This document shows, piece by piece, positions 41,675 to 50,632 of a stretch of DNA of 64,000 nt (the first letter of the stretch is position 1; each line of letters starts with the position of its first letter). The translations under genes were made by a program, and so were the position numbers. The notes under the pieces were generated by a model. That model did not search any database. It worked only from the letters and a program-made list of their open reading frames with translations, and was not told where the DNA came from. This DNA is from Hyphomicrobiales bacterium (lineage in GTDB: Bacteria; Pseudomonadota; Alphaproteobacteria; Rhizobiales; Rhizobiaceae): positions 85,477 through 149,476 of the forward strand of contig UBQW01000047.1 in assembly GCA_900467745.1 (NCBI GenBank), written 5' to 3'.

Positions 41675-42892
41675 TCAACCGACAAGCCCAAATACGCTCA
41701 CCGGCTTTTCAAGCCCACGCAAGTCATGCGATCCAAGATCAAAAAACGCTGACGATGAGCCTTCGACCAGTTTCACGAAATCGGACGAGAGCAAAACCGG
41801 TCGTTTCACCACCTTTGTGAGTTCTTCCAACCGGGAGGCAATATTGACCGCAGGCCCAATCGCCGTGAAATCCAGGCGTTTTCTGGACCCGATATTGCCG
41901 TACATCACGTCGCCGACGTGGACGCCGATACCATAACGCAGCGGCGATTTTCCACCGTCGGCAAGTTCCTCATTCAGTGCGCTCATTCGCTGGCGGCCGT
42001 CCTTAATTGCTTCCAGAAGATCGGCACAGGCATTTGGGTTGCTGAGCGGAAAGATAGCAAGGAGGCCGTCCCCCATGAATTTCAGGATCTCTCCGCCGCG
42101 GGTCTCCACCGGTTCGCAGAGCGCGTCGAAGTAGCCGTTGAGGATCTCGATGATATCGTCGCGTGGCCACAGATCAGACAGAGCGGTGAAGTCGCGTAGG
42201 TCGCAAATCATGATTGCTGCACTCACAGTCTGACCGCTGCCTCGGGTCGTCGCACCAGCCAGGATCGCCGCGCTTGCATGGGGACCGACATAGGTTTCCA
42301 ATAGCGTCCGGGCCATGGCATTTTTCATGCGGATTTCGCTGGCCAACGCGAGTGCCGGCAGCAAGTCCTGCAGGTAGCCGATCTCATGCTCGGAAAATCC
42401 ATTGGCTTGTTTCGTCGCAAAAGTGACGACGTGGCGCTTGCCCCAGGTGTGCTCGATCGGCCAGGCCACATAGTCCGTGAAACCGTCCCGCTGAAGTTCT
42501 TCGAACAGGGGATAAGCAGCGATCTCGTTATCGCTCGCAACGAGATGTTTTCGGACCTCCGACGCGCCGTTGTATATTTCCGTAGCCGGTCTGCGCAAAA
42601 ACAGTTCGGTGGTATCGACATCGTAGTCGAAGGTATCGATATGGGCTTCCTCGACACCGGGCTGCCACAGGATCCGGGCGCCTTGCCATTGCGGATGCTG
42701 GATCCTCAGATGGAGGGATGACCTGGCGACCGGTACGCCATCAGCCAAAAGGCGCTCGCAAAGTTCAACCAATAGATTGTCTAGAAAACGCTGCGAACTC
42801 GTCTCGTTCATGAGCCAGTCGAGAACGGCACGACGCTCACTCGGCCATGTACCTTTTTTGGAATGGGACGGCATATGTGTAATGGTGCTCAT
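41675..42892 (-). CDS. Class III adenylate cyclase with N-terminal sensory region
   Basis: A 405-aa protein. The C-terminal cyclase domain has AAIMICDLRDFTALSD (metal Asp231), GGEILKFMGDGLLAIFPLS (Lys271 adenine contact, metal Asp275) and GNIGSRKRLDFTAIGPAVNIASRLEE (transition-state Asn/Arg), so it looks active and adenylate-specific. The N-terminal 200 residues resemble a GAF-like module found in many rhizobial cyclases. CGGAGG precedes ATG 42892; the longer frame was rejected. Rhizobia have dozens of such cyclases. Confidence 0.92.
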   Translation of the reverse strand: MSTITHMPSHSKKGTWPSERRAVLDWLMNETSSQRFLDNLLVELCERLLADGVPVARSSLHLRIQHPQWQGARILWQPGVEEAHIDTFDYDVDTTELFLRRPATEIYNGASEVRKHLVASDNEIAAYPLFEELQRDGFTDYVAWPIEHTWGKRHVVTFATKQANGFSEHEIGYLQDLLPALALASEIRMKNAMARTLLETYVGPHASAAILAGATTRGSGQTVSAAIMICDLRDFTALSDLWPRDDIIEILNGYFDALCEPVETRGGEILKFMGDGLLAIFPLSNPNACADLLEAIKDGRQRMSALNEELADGGKSPLRYGIGVHVGDVMYGNIGSRKRLDFTAIGPAVNIASRLEELTKVVKRPVLLSSDFVKLVEGSSSAFFDLGSHDLRGLEKPVSVFGLVG

Positions 42893-43165
42893 CAGAATCC
42901 TCCGAGCACACATTCTATGGTCGTTATAGCGCGTGTGGAAGAAAAGTTCGTGTTCTAGTGCGACTTTACGGTGGTCGTACCGATCTGCAGCCATCCAGAA
43001 ACTTGCGCCGGGTTTACCAAATCTTCGTACTCGCGCCGCAGCCCCGCGCGCCAACGTCCACCGATTTTATATCGATGGCACTAGTGCAGCGGCAGATCGC
43101 CCTTGGCTCGCTTGTGCCGCGATGCCTGGTTACGGTTCCGACCAGGTTTTCAGCGACGCCTTTGC

Positions 43166-43621
43166 TCAACCCCCTTTTTGTTTGCGCTGGACGAGGAGAA
43201 TGTGGTCTGCAGCAAGGACGACGTCGTCGCGCTGGTTCAACACTTCGCAGCGCTCGACGACGCGCCCCATATCCAGCCGCTTGGGATCGTCCTCTTTCGA
43301 AGTAATCGTCACGCGCGTGCGGATTGTATCGCCGATATGGACCGGGCGTACGAAGCGCAGCCGGTCATAGCCGTAGGAGAATGCAACGGGATTGATAAGC
43401 GTCGCCGTTAGCCCGACGCCGATCGAAAACACCATAGTGCCGTGCGCGATGCGCTGACCACCAGGAAGCGTCTTGGCGAATTCGGCATCCATGTGATGCG
43501 GAAAGAAGTCGCCCGTATGCCCGGCGTGGACCACGAAGTCGGTCTCGGTGATCGTGCGACCCGTCGTCATTCGAACAGCGTTGAGTTCATAGTCGTCGTA
43601 ATGAATGGTTTGCTCGGACAC
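43166..43621 (-). CDS. MaoC-like hotdog-fold dehydratase (last gene of IclR operon)
   Basis: A 151-aa MaoC-family protein. The hydratase signature is GRTITETDFVVHAGHTGDFFPHHMDAEFAKTLPGGQRIAHG with Asp/His of the (R)-hydratase motif (HTGDFFPHHMD; GGxxIAHG), then FSYGYDRLRFVRPVHIGDTIRTRV. The enzyme should hydrate or dehydrate an acyl-CoA or similar. It ends the eight-gene operon, 4 nt after the Gfo/Idh gene, and is paralogous to the MaoC protein at 58874-59422 (shared FSYGYDRLRF). A CoA-dependent step in a sugar operon is unusual. Confidence 0.88.
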   Translation of the reverse strand: MSEQTIHYDDYELNAVRMTTGRTITETDFVVHAGHTGDFFPHHMDAEFAKTLPGGQRIAHGTMVFSIGVGLTATLINPVAFSYGYDRLRFVRPVHIGDTIRTRVTITSKEDDPKRLDMGRVVERCEVLNQRDDVVLAADHILLVQRKQKGG

Positions 43622-43625
43622 GTGG

Positions 43626-44705
43626 TTACTCCTTCGGCAAGGGATTTAGCGGCGTTGCCGGCATGCTACTGGATTGATAGGCGGCTTCGACGAGCGCCAT
43701 CGTCTGCCATCCGTCATCGACGGATCCGATGAGCAAATCGTCTTCACCGGAGGCAAAGCGCTGAAGGTTAGCCATTCGGTTGGCAAAGGCATCCGGAAAC
43801 CAGCTTCCCTCGAGCGGCACGGCGACCCATTCCTCGGCGTCATCGGCTTTGATCCACAGCTCGTCGGGCTCTCCTTGTGGGTAGTCGAGATTGACACCAA
43901 GCTTCAAATAGGCGGCGCCCATTGTTCCGCATATGCGGAATTCGCAGGCCTGAAATCGTCGACCGAAATCGTGGTCATGGTTTATAGAGAGCACGCAACG
44001 GATCTCCTCACCATAGTCGAGGATCGCTGCGGTGCGTGTCTGCGCCACCTCGTGCTTCGGATGGCCGATTGTCTTTGCATGGATGCCGAGCGGGTTACCG
44101 AGCAGATTCCTGACGAGATCGAGATAATGAATCGAGTGCATGGCGATCTCGATGCGCGGCAGCCCCTTGAGGAAAGGCCAGAGGCCCCAGGGCGTTGCCA
44201 GCGCCAACCAAGCGTCGAAGTCGACCACCTCGCCGAGATATCCTCTCGCTATCGCATCCTTGAGCGCCAGCATCATCGGCGCAAAGCGCAGCTGGAAATT
44301 GACCGCGGCCTTCAGCCCACGGGACCGACACAAGGACAGGATCTCGGTAGCTTCCTGGAGATTGCTGCCCATCGGCTTTTGAAGCAGCGCGAAAGACCCT
44401 TCCGGGAGATTCGACAGGATATCGGCATGGGCAGCAGGCGGCGTCGCCAGATCGAAAATCGCGCCTTCTACTCCAAGCGCCTGCTCCTGCGAGACAAAGG
44501 CCGCGGTGCCCCATTCGTGCGCCAACGCGCTTGCCTTTTCGGAATTCGGATCGAAAATACCGGCGACCGGGAAGCCGGCCTTCCTGTAAGCCGGAAGATG
44601 CGCGTCTCCGACAATGCTCCCAGCACCGAAGATCACGATCGGGCGCGGCTTGGCAGGAAGCGGCCATGATTGTTGCAGACGGCCTGGATCAAAGGCTTCA
44701 GCCAT
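43626..44705 (-). CDS. Gfo/Idh/MocA family oxidoreductase
   Basis: A 359-aa sugar oxidoreductase. The Rossmann motif is RPIVIFGAGSIVGDAHLPAYRKAGF (about residues 21-45), a LLQKPMGSNLQEA segment follows (the usual EKP is QKP here), and IEIAMHSIHYLDLVR carries the family His. The N-terminal 20 residues are an extension. It probably oxidises a sugar or sugar acid with NAD(P). Overlaps the mutarotase gene upstream by 8 nt; MaoC follows 4 nt downstream. Confidence 0.9.
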   Translation of the reverse strand: MAEAFDPGRLQQSWPLPAKPRPIVIFGAGSIVGDAHLPAYRKAGFPVAGIFDPNSEKASALAHEWGTAAFVSQEQALGVEGAIFDLATPPAAHADILSNLPEGSFALLQKPMGSNLQEATEILSLCRSRGLKAAVNFQLRFAPMMLALKDAIARGYLGEVVDFDAWLALATPWGLWPFLKGLPRIEIAMHSIHYLDLVRNLLGNPLGIHAKTIGHPKHEVAQTRTAAILDYGEEIRCVLSINHDHDFGRRFQACEFRICGTMGAAYLKLGVNLDYPQGEPDELWIKADDAEEWVAVPLEGSWFPDAFANRMANLQRFASGEDDLLIGSVDDGWQTMALVEAAYQSSSMPATPLNPLPKE

Positions 44706-45027
44706 GGTGAAAGACCTCGTCCATCATCGCCCACCACTCGCCCGGCTTTCGAGTTTCAAGCGGCTGTTGCTGCGGCATGCAGACGGCCCACCATTCCTTG
44801 TTCTTCGGGTGCGCAGCCATCTTTGCCATGTCGGCTTCGAAATCATCCCCGCTATATTCCCAGTAGCCGAACAGAAGGTTCTCCGGCTCCTTGAGGAATA
44901 TTGAATAGTTGGTGATGTTACATTCGGAGATCAGCGCCAGGATCTCGGGCCAAACGGCGGCGTGAAGGCGTTTGTATTCCGCAATCGTTTCAGGCTTCAG
45001 CCCGATGACCATCCCCATCCGCTGCAT
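44698..45027 (-). CDS. L-rhamnose/L-fucose mutarotase-like protein
   Basis: A 109-aa RhaM-family protein: MQRMGMVIGLKPETIAEYKRLHAAVWPEIL, NITNYSIFLKEPENLLFGYWEYSG, and a C-terminal WWAVCMPQQQPLE-MMDEVFHHG. The conserved His (KRLHAAVW) and Tyr/Trp residues match RhaM, which interconverts anomers of 6-deoxy-sugars. GAGGAG precedes ATG 45027 by 7 nt; the neighbouring ATG 6 nt upstream is too close. It gives the best substrate clue for the operon: L-rhamnose, L-fucose or a related sugar. Confidence 0.9.
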   Translation of the reverse strand: MQRMGMVIGLKPETIAEYKRLHAAVWPEILALISECNITNYSIFLKEPENLLFGYWEYSGDDFEADMAKMAAHPKNKEWWAVCMPQQQPLETRKPGEWWAMMDEVFHHG

Positions 45028-45038
45028 AGCCATTCTCC

Positions 45039-46151
45039 TCAGCCGCGAAGCTCTTTGGTAAATTCCTTGATCGAGCGGGCCTCGACCGCCTGCCAGTCCC
45101 AGCTGATGCCGATACCGGGATCGGACGGTGCGATCGCGCGACCATCGCGGATCTCCATGCCCTTGGTGGTCAACTGATCGAGCTGCGGGATATATTCGAC
45201 GTATTTGCCGTTCTGCACCGCGCAGACCAGGCTGACGTGCAACTCCATCAGAAAATGCGGGCAGACCGGAATATCGAAGGCCTCGGCGGCGTGAGCCACC
45301 TTGAGCCAGGGCGTGATGCCGCCGATGCGGGCGACATCGACCTGGACGATCGAGCAAGCGCCCTTTTGCATATACTCGCGGAAATGGCGGATCGAATAGA
45401 TGGATTCGCCGATGGCGATGGGTGTGGGGGTCGAACGCGAGAGGCGGATATGCCCGTCAAGATCATCTGCCGGTAGAGGTTCTTCAATCCAGGCGAGATC
45501 AAGTTCTTTCAGGCGTGCGGCGCGCCGGATGACTTCGTCGACCATGAAACCCTGATTACAGTCGGTCATGATCTCGAAGCCATCACCGACTGCTGCCCGT
45601 ATAGCCGAGAGGCGCGCGTAATCCTCGGCGCCATGCGGCTTGCCGATTTTCACCTTGGAACCGGAAAAGCCCTTTGATTTGGCCAGGAGCGCGTCTTCGA
45701 CCAGCGCCTCCTTCTCGATATGCAGCCAACCGCCTTCTGTCGTGTAAAGCGGGCAGCTATCCTTGGCTCCACCTGCCAGCTTCCACAAGGGCAGCGCCTG
45801 CTTCTTCGCTCTAAGGTCCCACAAGGCAGTGTCGACCGCGGCGAGCGCTAAGGCCGTGATCGCGCCGATCGTCGTTGCATGAGTAGCAAATTCCATCTTG
45901 CGCCAGATCGCCTCGATGCAATCGGCATCCTCCCCGATCAGGAGCGGGACGAGGTGATCCCATAAGAGCCGCATGATCGACGATCCGCCGGTGCCGATCG
46001 TGTAGCTGTAGCCGATTCCGGTCGAGCCGTCGGCGTCAGTAATTGTGACGATCGGCGTCTCCTGACTGACAAAGCTCTGGATGGCGTCGGTTCGTTTGAC
46101 CTTGGGTGCCAGGTCAACCATGCGGATTTCTATTTTTTCGATACGTGCCAT
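45039..46151 (-). CDS. Enolase-superfamily sugar-acid dehydratase (mandelate racemase/muconate lactonizing type)
   Basis: A 370-aa protein. Catalytic residues are visible: Lys166 and Lys168 in GSKVKIGKPHG, metal ligands Asp197 (MTDCNQG), Glu223 (WIEEPLP) and Glu249 (IAIGESIY), and the His-Asp dyad as Asp272 (QVDVARIGG) and His299 (CPHFLMELH). This is the mandelate racemase subgroup; here most likely an acid-sugar dehydratase (fuconate, rhamnonate or galactonate type), given the mutarotase next door. AGGGGA precedes ATG 46151. Upstream is the ABC ATPase gene. Confidence 0.9.
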   Translation of the reverse strand: MARIEKIEIRMVDLAPKVKRTDAIQSFVSQETPIVTITDADGSTGIGYSYTIGTGGSSIMRLLWDHLVPLLIGEDADCIEAIWRKMEFATHATTIGAITALALAAVDTALWDLRAKKQALPLWKLAGGAKDSCPLYTTEGGWLHIEKEALVEDALLAKSKGFSGSKVKIGKPHGAEDYARLSAIRAAVGDGFEIMTDCNQGFMVDEVIRRAARLKELDLAWIEEPLPADDLDGHIRLSRSTPTPIAIGESIYSIRHFREYMQKGACSIVQVDVARIGGITPWLKVAHAAEAFDIPVCPHFLMELHVSLVCAVQNGKYVEYIPQLDQLTTKGMEIRDGRAIAPSDPGIGISWDWQAVEARSIKEFTKELRG

Positions 46152-46167
46152 GACTTGTCCCCTGCCC

Positions 46168-47265
46168 TCAGATTGCCAGGCTCTTGCCGGTATCTGCCGC
46201 AAACAGATGTGCCTGTGAGAGATCAAAGCTCATCTTGATTTCCTCGCCGGCTGCCAGAGCCCGGGGATTGAGCATGCGCGCCACCCACTCGCGACCAGCG
46301 AATTCGACAAAGACGAGCGTTTCGTTGCCAAGCGGCTCGGTGATAGTGACGGGCAGGCTCGCTTCGTGAACTTCCGCTACATTTCCCGAAACCAGACCGT
46401 GACCGGTCGGGAAAAGATCGTCTGGACGCAGACCGAATGTAACCTTCTGGCCTTGCGTGACCGCGCTTTTGAACCTTTCGGGCAGCGGCAAACGGTCGCC
46501 ACTGCCGAATACCAGATGACCGTCATCGACGGTGGCATCCAAGATGTTCATCGGCGGAGATCCGATGAAGCCGGCGACGAAACGCGTTGCAGGGCGCTTG
46601 AACACGTCGTCTGGCGTTCCGACCTGCTCGATATGGCCGTCCCGCATAATGACGATCCGGTCGGCGAGCGTCATAGCCTCGACTTGGTCGTGGGTGACAT
46701 AGATGACCGTCGCCTGCACCTTTGCGTGTAGTTTCTTGATTTCGGTACGCATCTGCGTGCGCAGCTTGGCGTCGAGGTTCGACAGCGGCTCGTCGAAGAG
46801 GAAGACATCGGGATTTCTGACGATCGCCCGCCCCATGGCGACGCGCTGGCGCTGGCCGCCTGACAGTTGCGCCGGGCGCCTTTCCATCAAGGCTTCAAGG
46901 CTGAGGATTGCCGCAGCCTCGTTAACGCGCTGATCGATCTCTGGCTGCGCCACCTTGGCGATCTTCAGCGAGAAACCCATGTTTTCGCGCACGCTCATAT
47001 GCGGATATAGGGCGTAGGACTGAAAAACCATGGAGATGTTTCGGTCACGCGGCGGCAGATCGTTGACGACACGGCCGCCGATTTCGATGTCTCCACCGGA
47101 AATCGGCTCGAGGCCGGCGACCATGCGAAGGGTCGTCGACTTGCCGCATCCAGATGGTCCGACGAGCGCGATGAATTCCTTGTCGGCAATATCAAGATCG
47201 ATGCCATGGACGATCTCAAGCGCGCCGTAGCGCTTGACGAGTTTCTTGAGGGAGACCTGAGCCAT
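46168..47265 (-). CDS. UgpC/MsmK-type sugar ABC transporter ATPase
   Basis: A 365-aa ATPase: Walker A GPSGCGKSTTL (about residues 36-46), Q-loop MVFQSYALYPHMSV, signature LSGGQRQRVAMGRAIVR, Walker B VFLFDEPLSNLDAKLR, H-loop VIYVTHDQVEAMTLADRI, and a C-terminal regulatory (TOBE/OB) region with FGLRPDDL. It energises the permeases at 47272-49055. Because such ATPases are shared between importers, it could also serve the LacI operon at 8.5-11.8 kb, which lacks its own. Confidence 0.95.
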   Translation of the reverse strand: MAQVSLKKLVKRYGALEIVHGIDLDIADKEFIALVGPSGCGKSTTLRMVAGLEPISGGDIEIGGRVVNDLPPRDRNISMVFQSYALYPHMSVRENMGFSLKIAKVAQPEIDQRVNEAAAILSLEALMERRPAQLSGGQRQRVAMGRAIVRNPDVFLFDEPLSNLDAKLRTQMRTEIKKLHAKVQATVIYVTHDQVEAMTLADRIVIMRDGHIEQVGTPDDVFKRPATRFVAGFIGSPPMNILDATVDDGHLVFGSGDRLPLPERFKSAVTQGQKVTFGLRPDDLFPTGHGLVSGNVAEVHEASLPVTITEPLGNETLVFVEFAGREWVARMLNPRALAAGEEIKMSFDLSQAHLFAADTGKSLAI

Positions 47266-47271
47266 GGGAAA

Positions 47272-48138
47272 TCAACCTTTGACCGCGCCGAATGTCAGGC
47301 CGGATACGAGATGCTTTTGAATGATGAAGGTGAGCGCCAGCGCCGGGACGATCATCACGACCGCGAGCGCACACATGCCACGCCAGTCGATCGTGAACTC
47401 CGCCGTATAGTCCAGGAGGCCCACCGGCAGGGTTTTCGAGTTCACCGATCGCGTCAGCTGGGAGGCCAGTGCGTATTCGTTCCAGCAGGTGAGGAAGGCA
47501 AAGATGCCTGCCGAGGCGATGCCGGGACCGGCCAGCGGAAACTCGACCTTCCAAAAGGCCTGCCAGCGGGTGCAGCCGTCGATCTGTGCGGCTTCGGCAA
47601 GATCTTTCGGCACCTGTCGGAAGAAGCCGTCGATCAGCCAGATGGTGAACGGCACGTTGAGGGCCACATAGGTCAGGATCAGCCCGAAATGCGTGTCGAT
47701 GATGCCGATGCGCGAGTAGACGATGAAGAGTGGCAGCGACAATGCGATGCCTGGAACCGACCGTGTCAGCATCAAGCCGAGGAAGGTCACGGACTTTCCG
47801 GCAAATTTGAAGCGTGCGAATGCATAGCCGCCAGACATGCCGATCGCGAGCGCAATGACCGTGGAGGTGATCGAGATGATCAGCGAATTGCGAAAGTAAT
47901 CCCAGATCGGAATACCGCCCTTGCCGATGCCGGAAAACATCGCCCGATACGCATCGAGCGACAGCTCGTTTGGTATCCAGACAGGTGGCTTCGCCATGAT
48001 TTCGACGGGCGGGCGCAGCGAACTGAGCACGATCCAGAAGCCGGGCAGACAGATGATGAGCATGGCCAGAAATAGGCCGATCAGATAGAAAACCCGCCCG
48101 ATGCGACGACGCAGGCGTTGTTGAGCATTGCTGTCCAT
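47272..48138 (-). CDS. Sugar ABC transporter permease, MalG type
   Basis: A 288-aa permease with six predicted membrane helices and the EAA loop DLAEAAQIDGCTRWQAFWKVEFPLAGP (about residues 187-213). N-terminal basic RRRIGRV precedes the first helix. ATG 48138 has GGAG 8 nt upstream and starts 2 nt after the stop of the other permease; a GTG at 48147 is less likely. It pairs with the next permease. Confidence 0.92.
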   Translation of the reverse strand: MDSNAQQRLRRRIGRVFYLIGLFLAMLIICLPGFWIVLSSLRPPVEIMAKPPVWIPNELSLDAYRAMFSGIGKGGIPIWDYFRNSLIISITSTVIALAIGMSGGYAFARFKFAGKSVTFLGLMLTRSVPGIALSLPLFIVYSRIGIIDTHFGLILTYVALNVPFTIWLIDGFFRQVPKDLAEAAQIDGCTRWQAFWKVEFPLAGPGIASAGIFAFLTCWNEYALASQLTRSVNSKTLPVGLLDYTAEFTIDWRGMCALAVVMIVPALALTFIIQKHLVSGLTFGAVKG

Positions 48139-48140
48139 GG

Positions 48141-49055
48141 CTACCACTCCGCGCCGATCTGGGTGCGGGCAAGCGCCAGCTTCCGGAAGAAATAGACGGT
48201 GAAGGCGATTGAAAGGATGATCGAGACGTAGGCCATGGCATTGGCAAGGCCCATCTGCGCATCGGCGTAGGCCGTGCGTCCAACGAGCGTCCAGAGAAGC
48301 TCGGTTCGCCGTGCGGGGCCGCCATCCGTCATGATCTTGACGATGTCATAGGCACGCGCGACATCGAGCGAGCGGATCGTCATGGCGATGAACGCAAACG
48401 GCATCAGAAATGGCCACATGACGTAGCGAAATGTCTGCCAGGGCGTGCAGCCGTCAACGCGGGCCGCCTCCACGGGTTCCTGCGGCATGGCGAGCAGCCC
48501 AGACAGGATCAGGATCGCGAAGACCGCCGTGGACGACCAGACTTCAGCAACAACGATCGAAAACAGCGCGAGGTTGCCATCGATCAACCAGGGTATCGCG
48601 GTGTCTGTCAGGCCCAGCGCCTGAAGCGCATTGTTGATCAGTCCGACATTGTCATTGAACATGAATTTGAACTGGAACCCGACGAGCACCGGCGAAAACA
48701 TCATCGGGAACATCATCATGGTGCGCAGCAAGCGCTGCCCCATGGTTGCACGGTTGACGAGGAGCGCCAGTCCGAGACCGAGCAGCATCTCAAGATTGAG
48801 CGCGATCGTCAGCAACACCACGGTGCGCACGAAGGCTGCGAGAAAAACCGGATCGGTGAGAATGCGGATGTAGTTGCGCAGGCCGACAAAGACGAAAAGC
48901 GTCTGCGGTCTGGTCAGCCGAAACGGCGTGAAACTGGAATAGAGCGACAGCAGCAGGGGGACCAATACGACGGCCGCCAGCACGATCATGGCCGGCAAAA
49001 GCAAAAGAATGGGTGTCGGAATCTTTTTAAACATCAAACGACCTGTCCGCACCAT
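48141..49055 (-). CDS. Sugar ABC transporter permease, MalF type
   Basis: A 304-aa permease. The N-terminal membrane segment is ILLLLPAMIVLAAVVLVPLLLSL, with a basic start (MVRTGRLMFKK); the EAA loop is EPVEAARVDGCTPWQTFRYVMWPFLMP (about 197-223). ATG 49034 (MFKKIP) is an alternative start. It is 101 nt downstream of the binding-protein gene. Confidence 0.9.
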   Translation of the reverse strand: MVRTGRLMFKKIPTPILLLLPAMIVLAAVVLVPLLLSLYSSFTPFRLTRPQTLFVFVGLRNYIRILTDPVFLAAFVRTVVLLTIALNLEMLLGLGLALLVNRATMGQRLLRTMMMFPMMFSPVLVGFQFKFMFNDNVGLINNALQALGLTDTAIPWLIDGNLALFSIVVAEVWSSTAVFAILILSGLLAMPQEPVEAARVDGCTPWQTFRYVMWPFLMPFAFIAMTIRSLDVARAYDIVKIMTDGGPARRTELLWTLVGRTAYADAQMGLANAMAYVSIILSIAFTVYFFRKLALARTQIGAEW

Positions 49056-49116
49056 ATCGGGCGCCTGGACTGCAGGAGAGAGCCCTAAGGAAGCTCCGAT
49101 CTTCCAAAAATGAGGC

Positions 49117-49140
49117 CCCGCACCCAGTTACGGTTGCGGG
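49117..49140 (-). other. Small hairpin between binding-protein and permease genes
   Basis: CCCGCA (49117-49122) pairs with TGCGGG (49135-49140). A hairpin at this point is common in binding-protein operons, where it stabilises the binding-protein mRNA; no T-tract is present. Confidence 0.35.
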
Positions 49141-49156
49141 ACCCGTTATGACAGGA

Positions 49157-50467
49157 TCAAAGGGCGCCGGCGTCCTTGAGGATGTTGGTCGCCTTGTCGG
49201 CCGCAGCGTCGAGCGCCTCCTTGGAGGTCTTGTCGCCGAGAATGGCGGACTGCAGTTCCGGATAGACGGCGTTGGAGATTTCGATCCATTCAGGCGTGCG
49301 GGGGACCGGGAAGGCGTGCTTCATGGCTTCCTGGAAGGCGCCGAGGGCTTCCTTCTTGTACGGGTCGCTTGCAGCCTGCTCGATATCCCAGTCCCAGACT
49401 GCCTTGCGGGTTGGTAGCGTCCCTGTTGCAGCCTCGATCTTTTGGGAATCCTCGTTAGTGAGGAACCAGACGAGCGATGCGGCTGCATCCTTGTGTTCGC
49501 AGGCTTCGGTGACCGAGAAGCCGTGGTGACCTGACCAGCCGGTCCGCTTGCCGGACGAACCAGCAGGCTGGACGATCACGCCGACATTGCCGGCAATCTT
49601 CGAGTTCTTGGGGTCATTGAAGTAGGCGGCCCAGCCTGGCCAGTCGAGATCAAGTGCCACGGTGCCCGATGCGAAGCCGGCGCCGAGGTCATCCCAGAGA
49701 TAATTGGTCGTTCCGGCCGGCACGGCCTTGGCCTTGTACATGTTCACGAACCAGTCGAGAGCACGTACACCGGCGTCGGAATTGAAGGTCGGCTTGCCGT
49801 CCTTGTCGAGGTACTCGCCGCCCTCGGCGACCAGCATTTCGAAGAAGCGGCCATTGATGGCTTCTTCCTTGCCGGGGAACTGCGTGCCGAAGAAATTCGG
49901 CGGATTGGCGAAGAAGACCGCCTGGTCCGACACCTGCTTCCAGGTATCCGGCGGCGCCAGATCATAGCCGTATTTCTCCTTGAATGCCTTCTTCTTGGCT
50001 TCGTCGGTGTAGAGGCTCTTTTGATAGTACATTGCCGAGACATCGAACTGAGCGCGCGGCAGCATGACCAGCTTGTCGTCGATTGTTGACGCCGAGATCG
50101 TGGAGTCGACGAACTTGGAGATTTCATCGGCAGGTAGAAGCGGCTTCAGGTCGGCATAAAGACCTTCATAGATTGGCGCGAAGGAGGAGTGGTTCGACCC
50201 GACGCACCACTTGATGTCACCGGAGGCAATGTCCGACTTCATTTCCTTGTCGAGCTCGAAGTAATTCTTCTTCGACAGAACATTGACCTTTGCGCCTGTC
50301 GCCTTCTCCCACTCGGCGATACGCGCATAGAGCGGCTCATACTGCTGGCCGCCGATCAGCTTGGCATCGATCGTCACGCCTTCGAATTTGCCTGGAAGAT
50401 CGGCCGCACCGGCGACCGACGCAAACAGCGAAACCCCAGCCGCGAGGCTGGCTATCAACTTTCTCAT
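49157..50467 (-). CDS. Sugar ABC transporter substrate-binding protein
   Basis: A 436-aa family-1 binding protein with a Sec signal peptide (MRKLIASLAAGVSLFASVAGA, cleavage before ADLPG). Mature features: IAEWEKATGAKVNVLSKKNY, IASGDIKWCVGSNHSS, DKLVMLPRAQFDVSAMYYQKSLY and GWSGHHGFSV. GGAGGAGAGG lies just before ATG 50467. It is the first gene of the eight-gene operon. The IclR-type gene diverges from it over 165 bp containing candidate operator half-sites. Confidence 0.93.
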   Translation of the reverse strand: MRKLIASLAAGVSLFASVAGAADLPGKFEGVTIDAKLIGGQQYEPLYARIAEWEKATGAKVNVLSKKNYFELDKEMKSDIASGDIKWCVGSNHSSFAPIYEGLYADLKPLLPADEISKFVDSTISASTIDDKLVMLPRAQFDVSAMYYQKSLYTDEAKKKAFKEKYGYDLAPPDTWKQVSDQAVFFANPPNFFGTQFPGKEEAINGRFFEMLVAEGGEYLDKDGKPTFNSDAGVRALDWFVNMYKAKAVPAGTTNYLWDDLGAGFASGTVALDLDWPGWAAYFNDPKNSKIAGNVGVIVQPAGSSGKRTGWSGHHGFSVTEACEHKDAAASLVWFLTNEDSQKIEAATGTLPTRKAVWDWDIEQAASDPYKKEALGAFQEAMKHAFPVPRTPEWIEISNAVYPELQSAILGDKTSKEALDAAADKATNILKDAGAL

Positions 50468-50513
50468 ATTCCTCTCCTCCACAACGACGACCTCTTTCGA
50501 GACCGCGGGCTCC

Positions 50514-50594
50514 TCACATATGAGTTTTATCTTTATATACAAACGACAAGAAACTTCCTGCGTCAAGCGGAACTTTCCCTTCTCGAATATGTGA
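50514..50594. promoter_or_regulatory. Candidate IclR operator half-sites between binding-protein gene and iclR
   Basis: TCACATAT (50514-50521) and ATATGTGA (50587-50594) are inverted copies of one 8-bp half-site in the divergent control region. The same element, TATGTGAA and TTCACATA with a 7-bp spacer, occurs at 59453-59475 between the lactonase and MaoC-CaiB operons. Confidence 0.45.
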
Positions 50595-50632
50595 TCTGCG
50601 TATATGCAACTCTTATTCATAGGAGATCGCAC

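Noticed and set aside
43674..44669. 331-codon plus-strand frame across the Gfo/Idh gene
   Set aside because: It is antisense to a clear Gfo/Idh/MocA gene; composition (Arg/His/Gln-rich) is that of a shadow frame.
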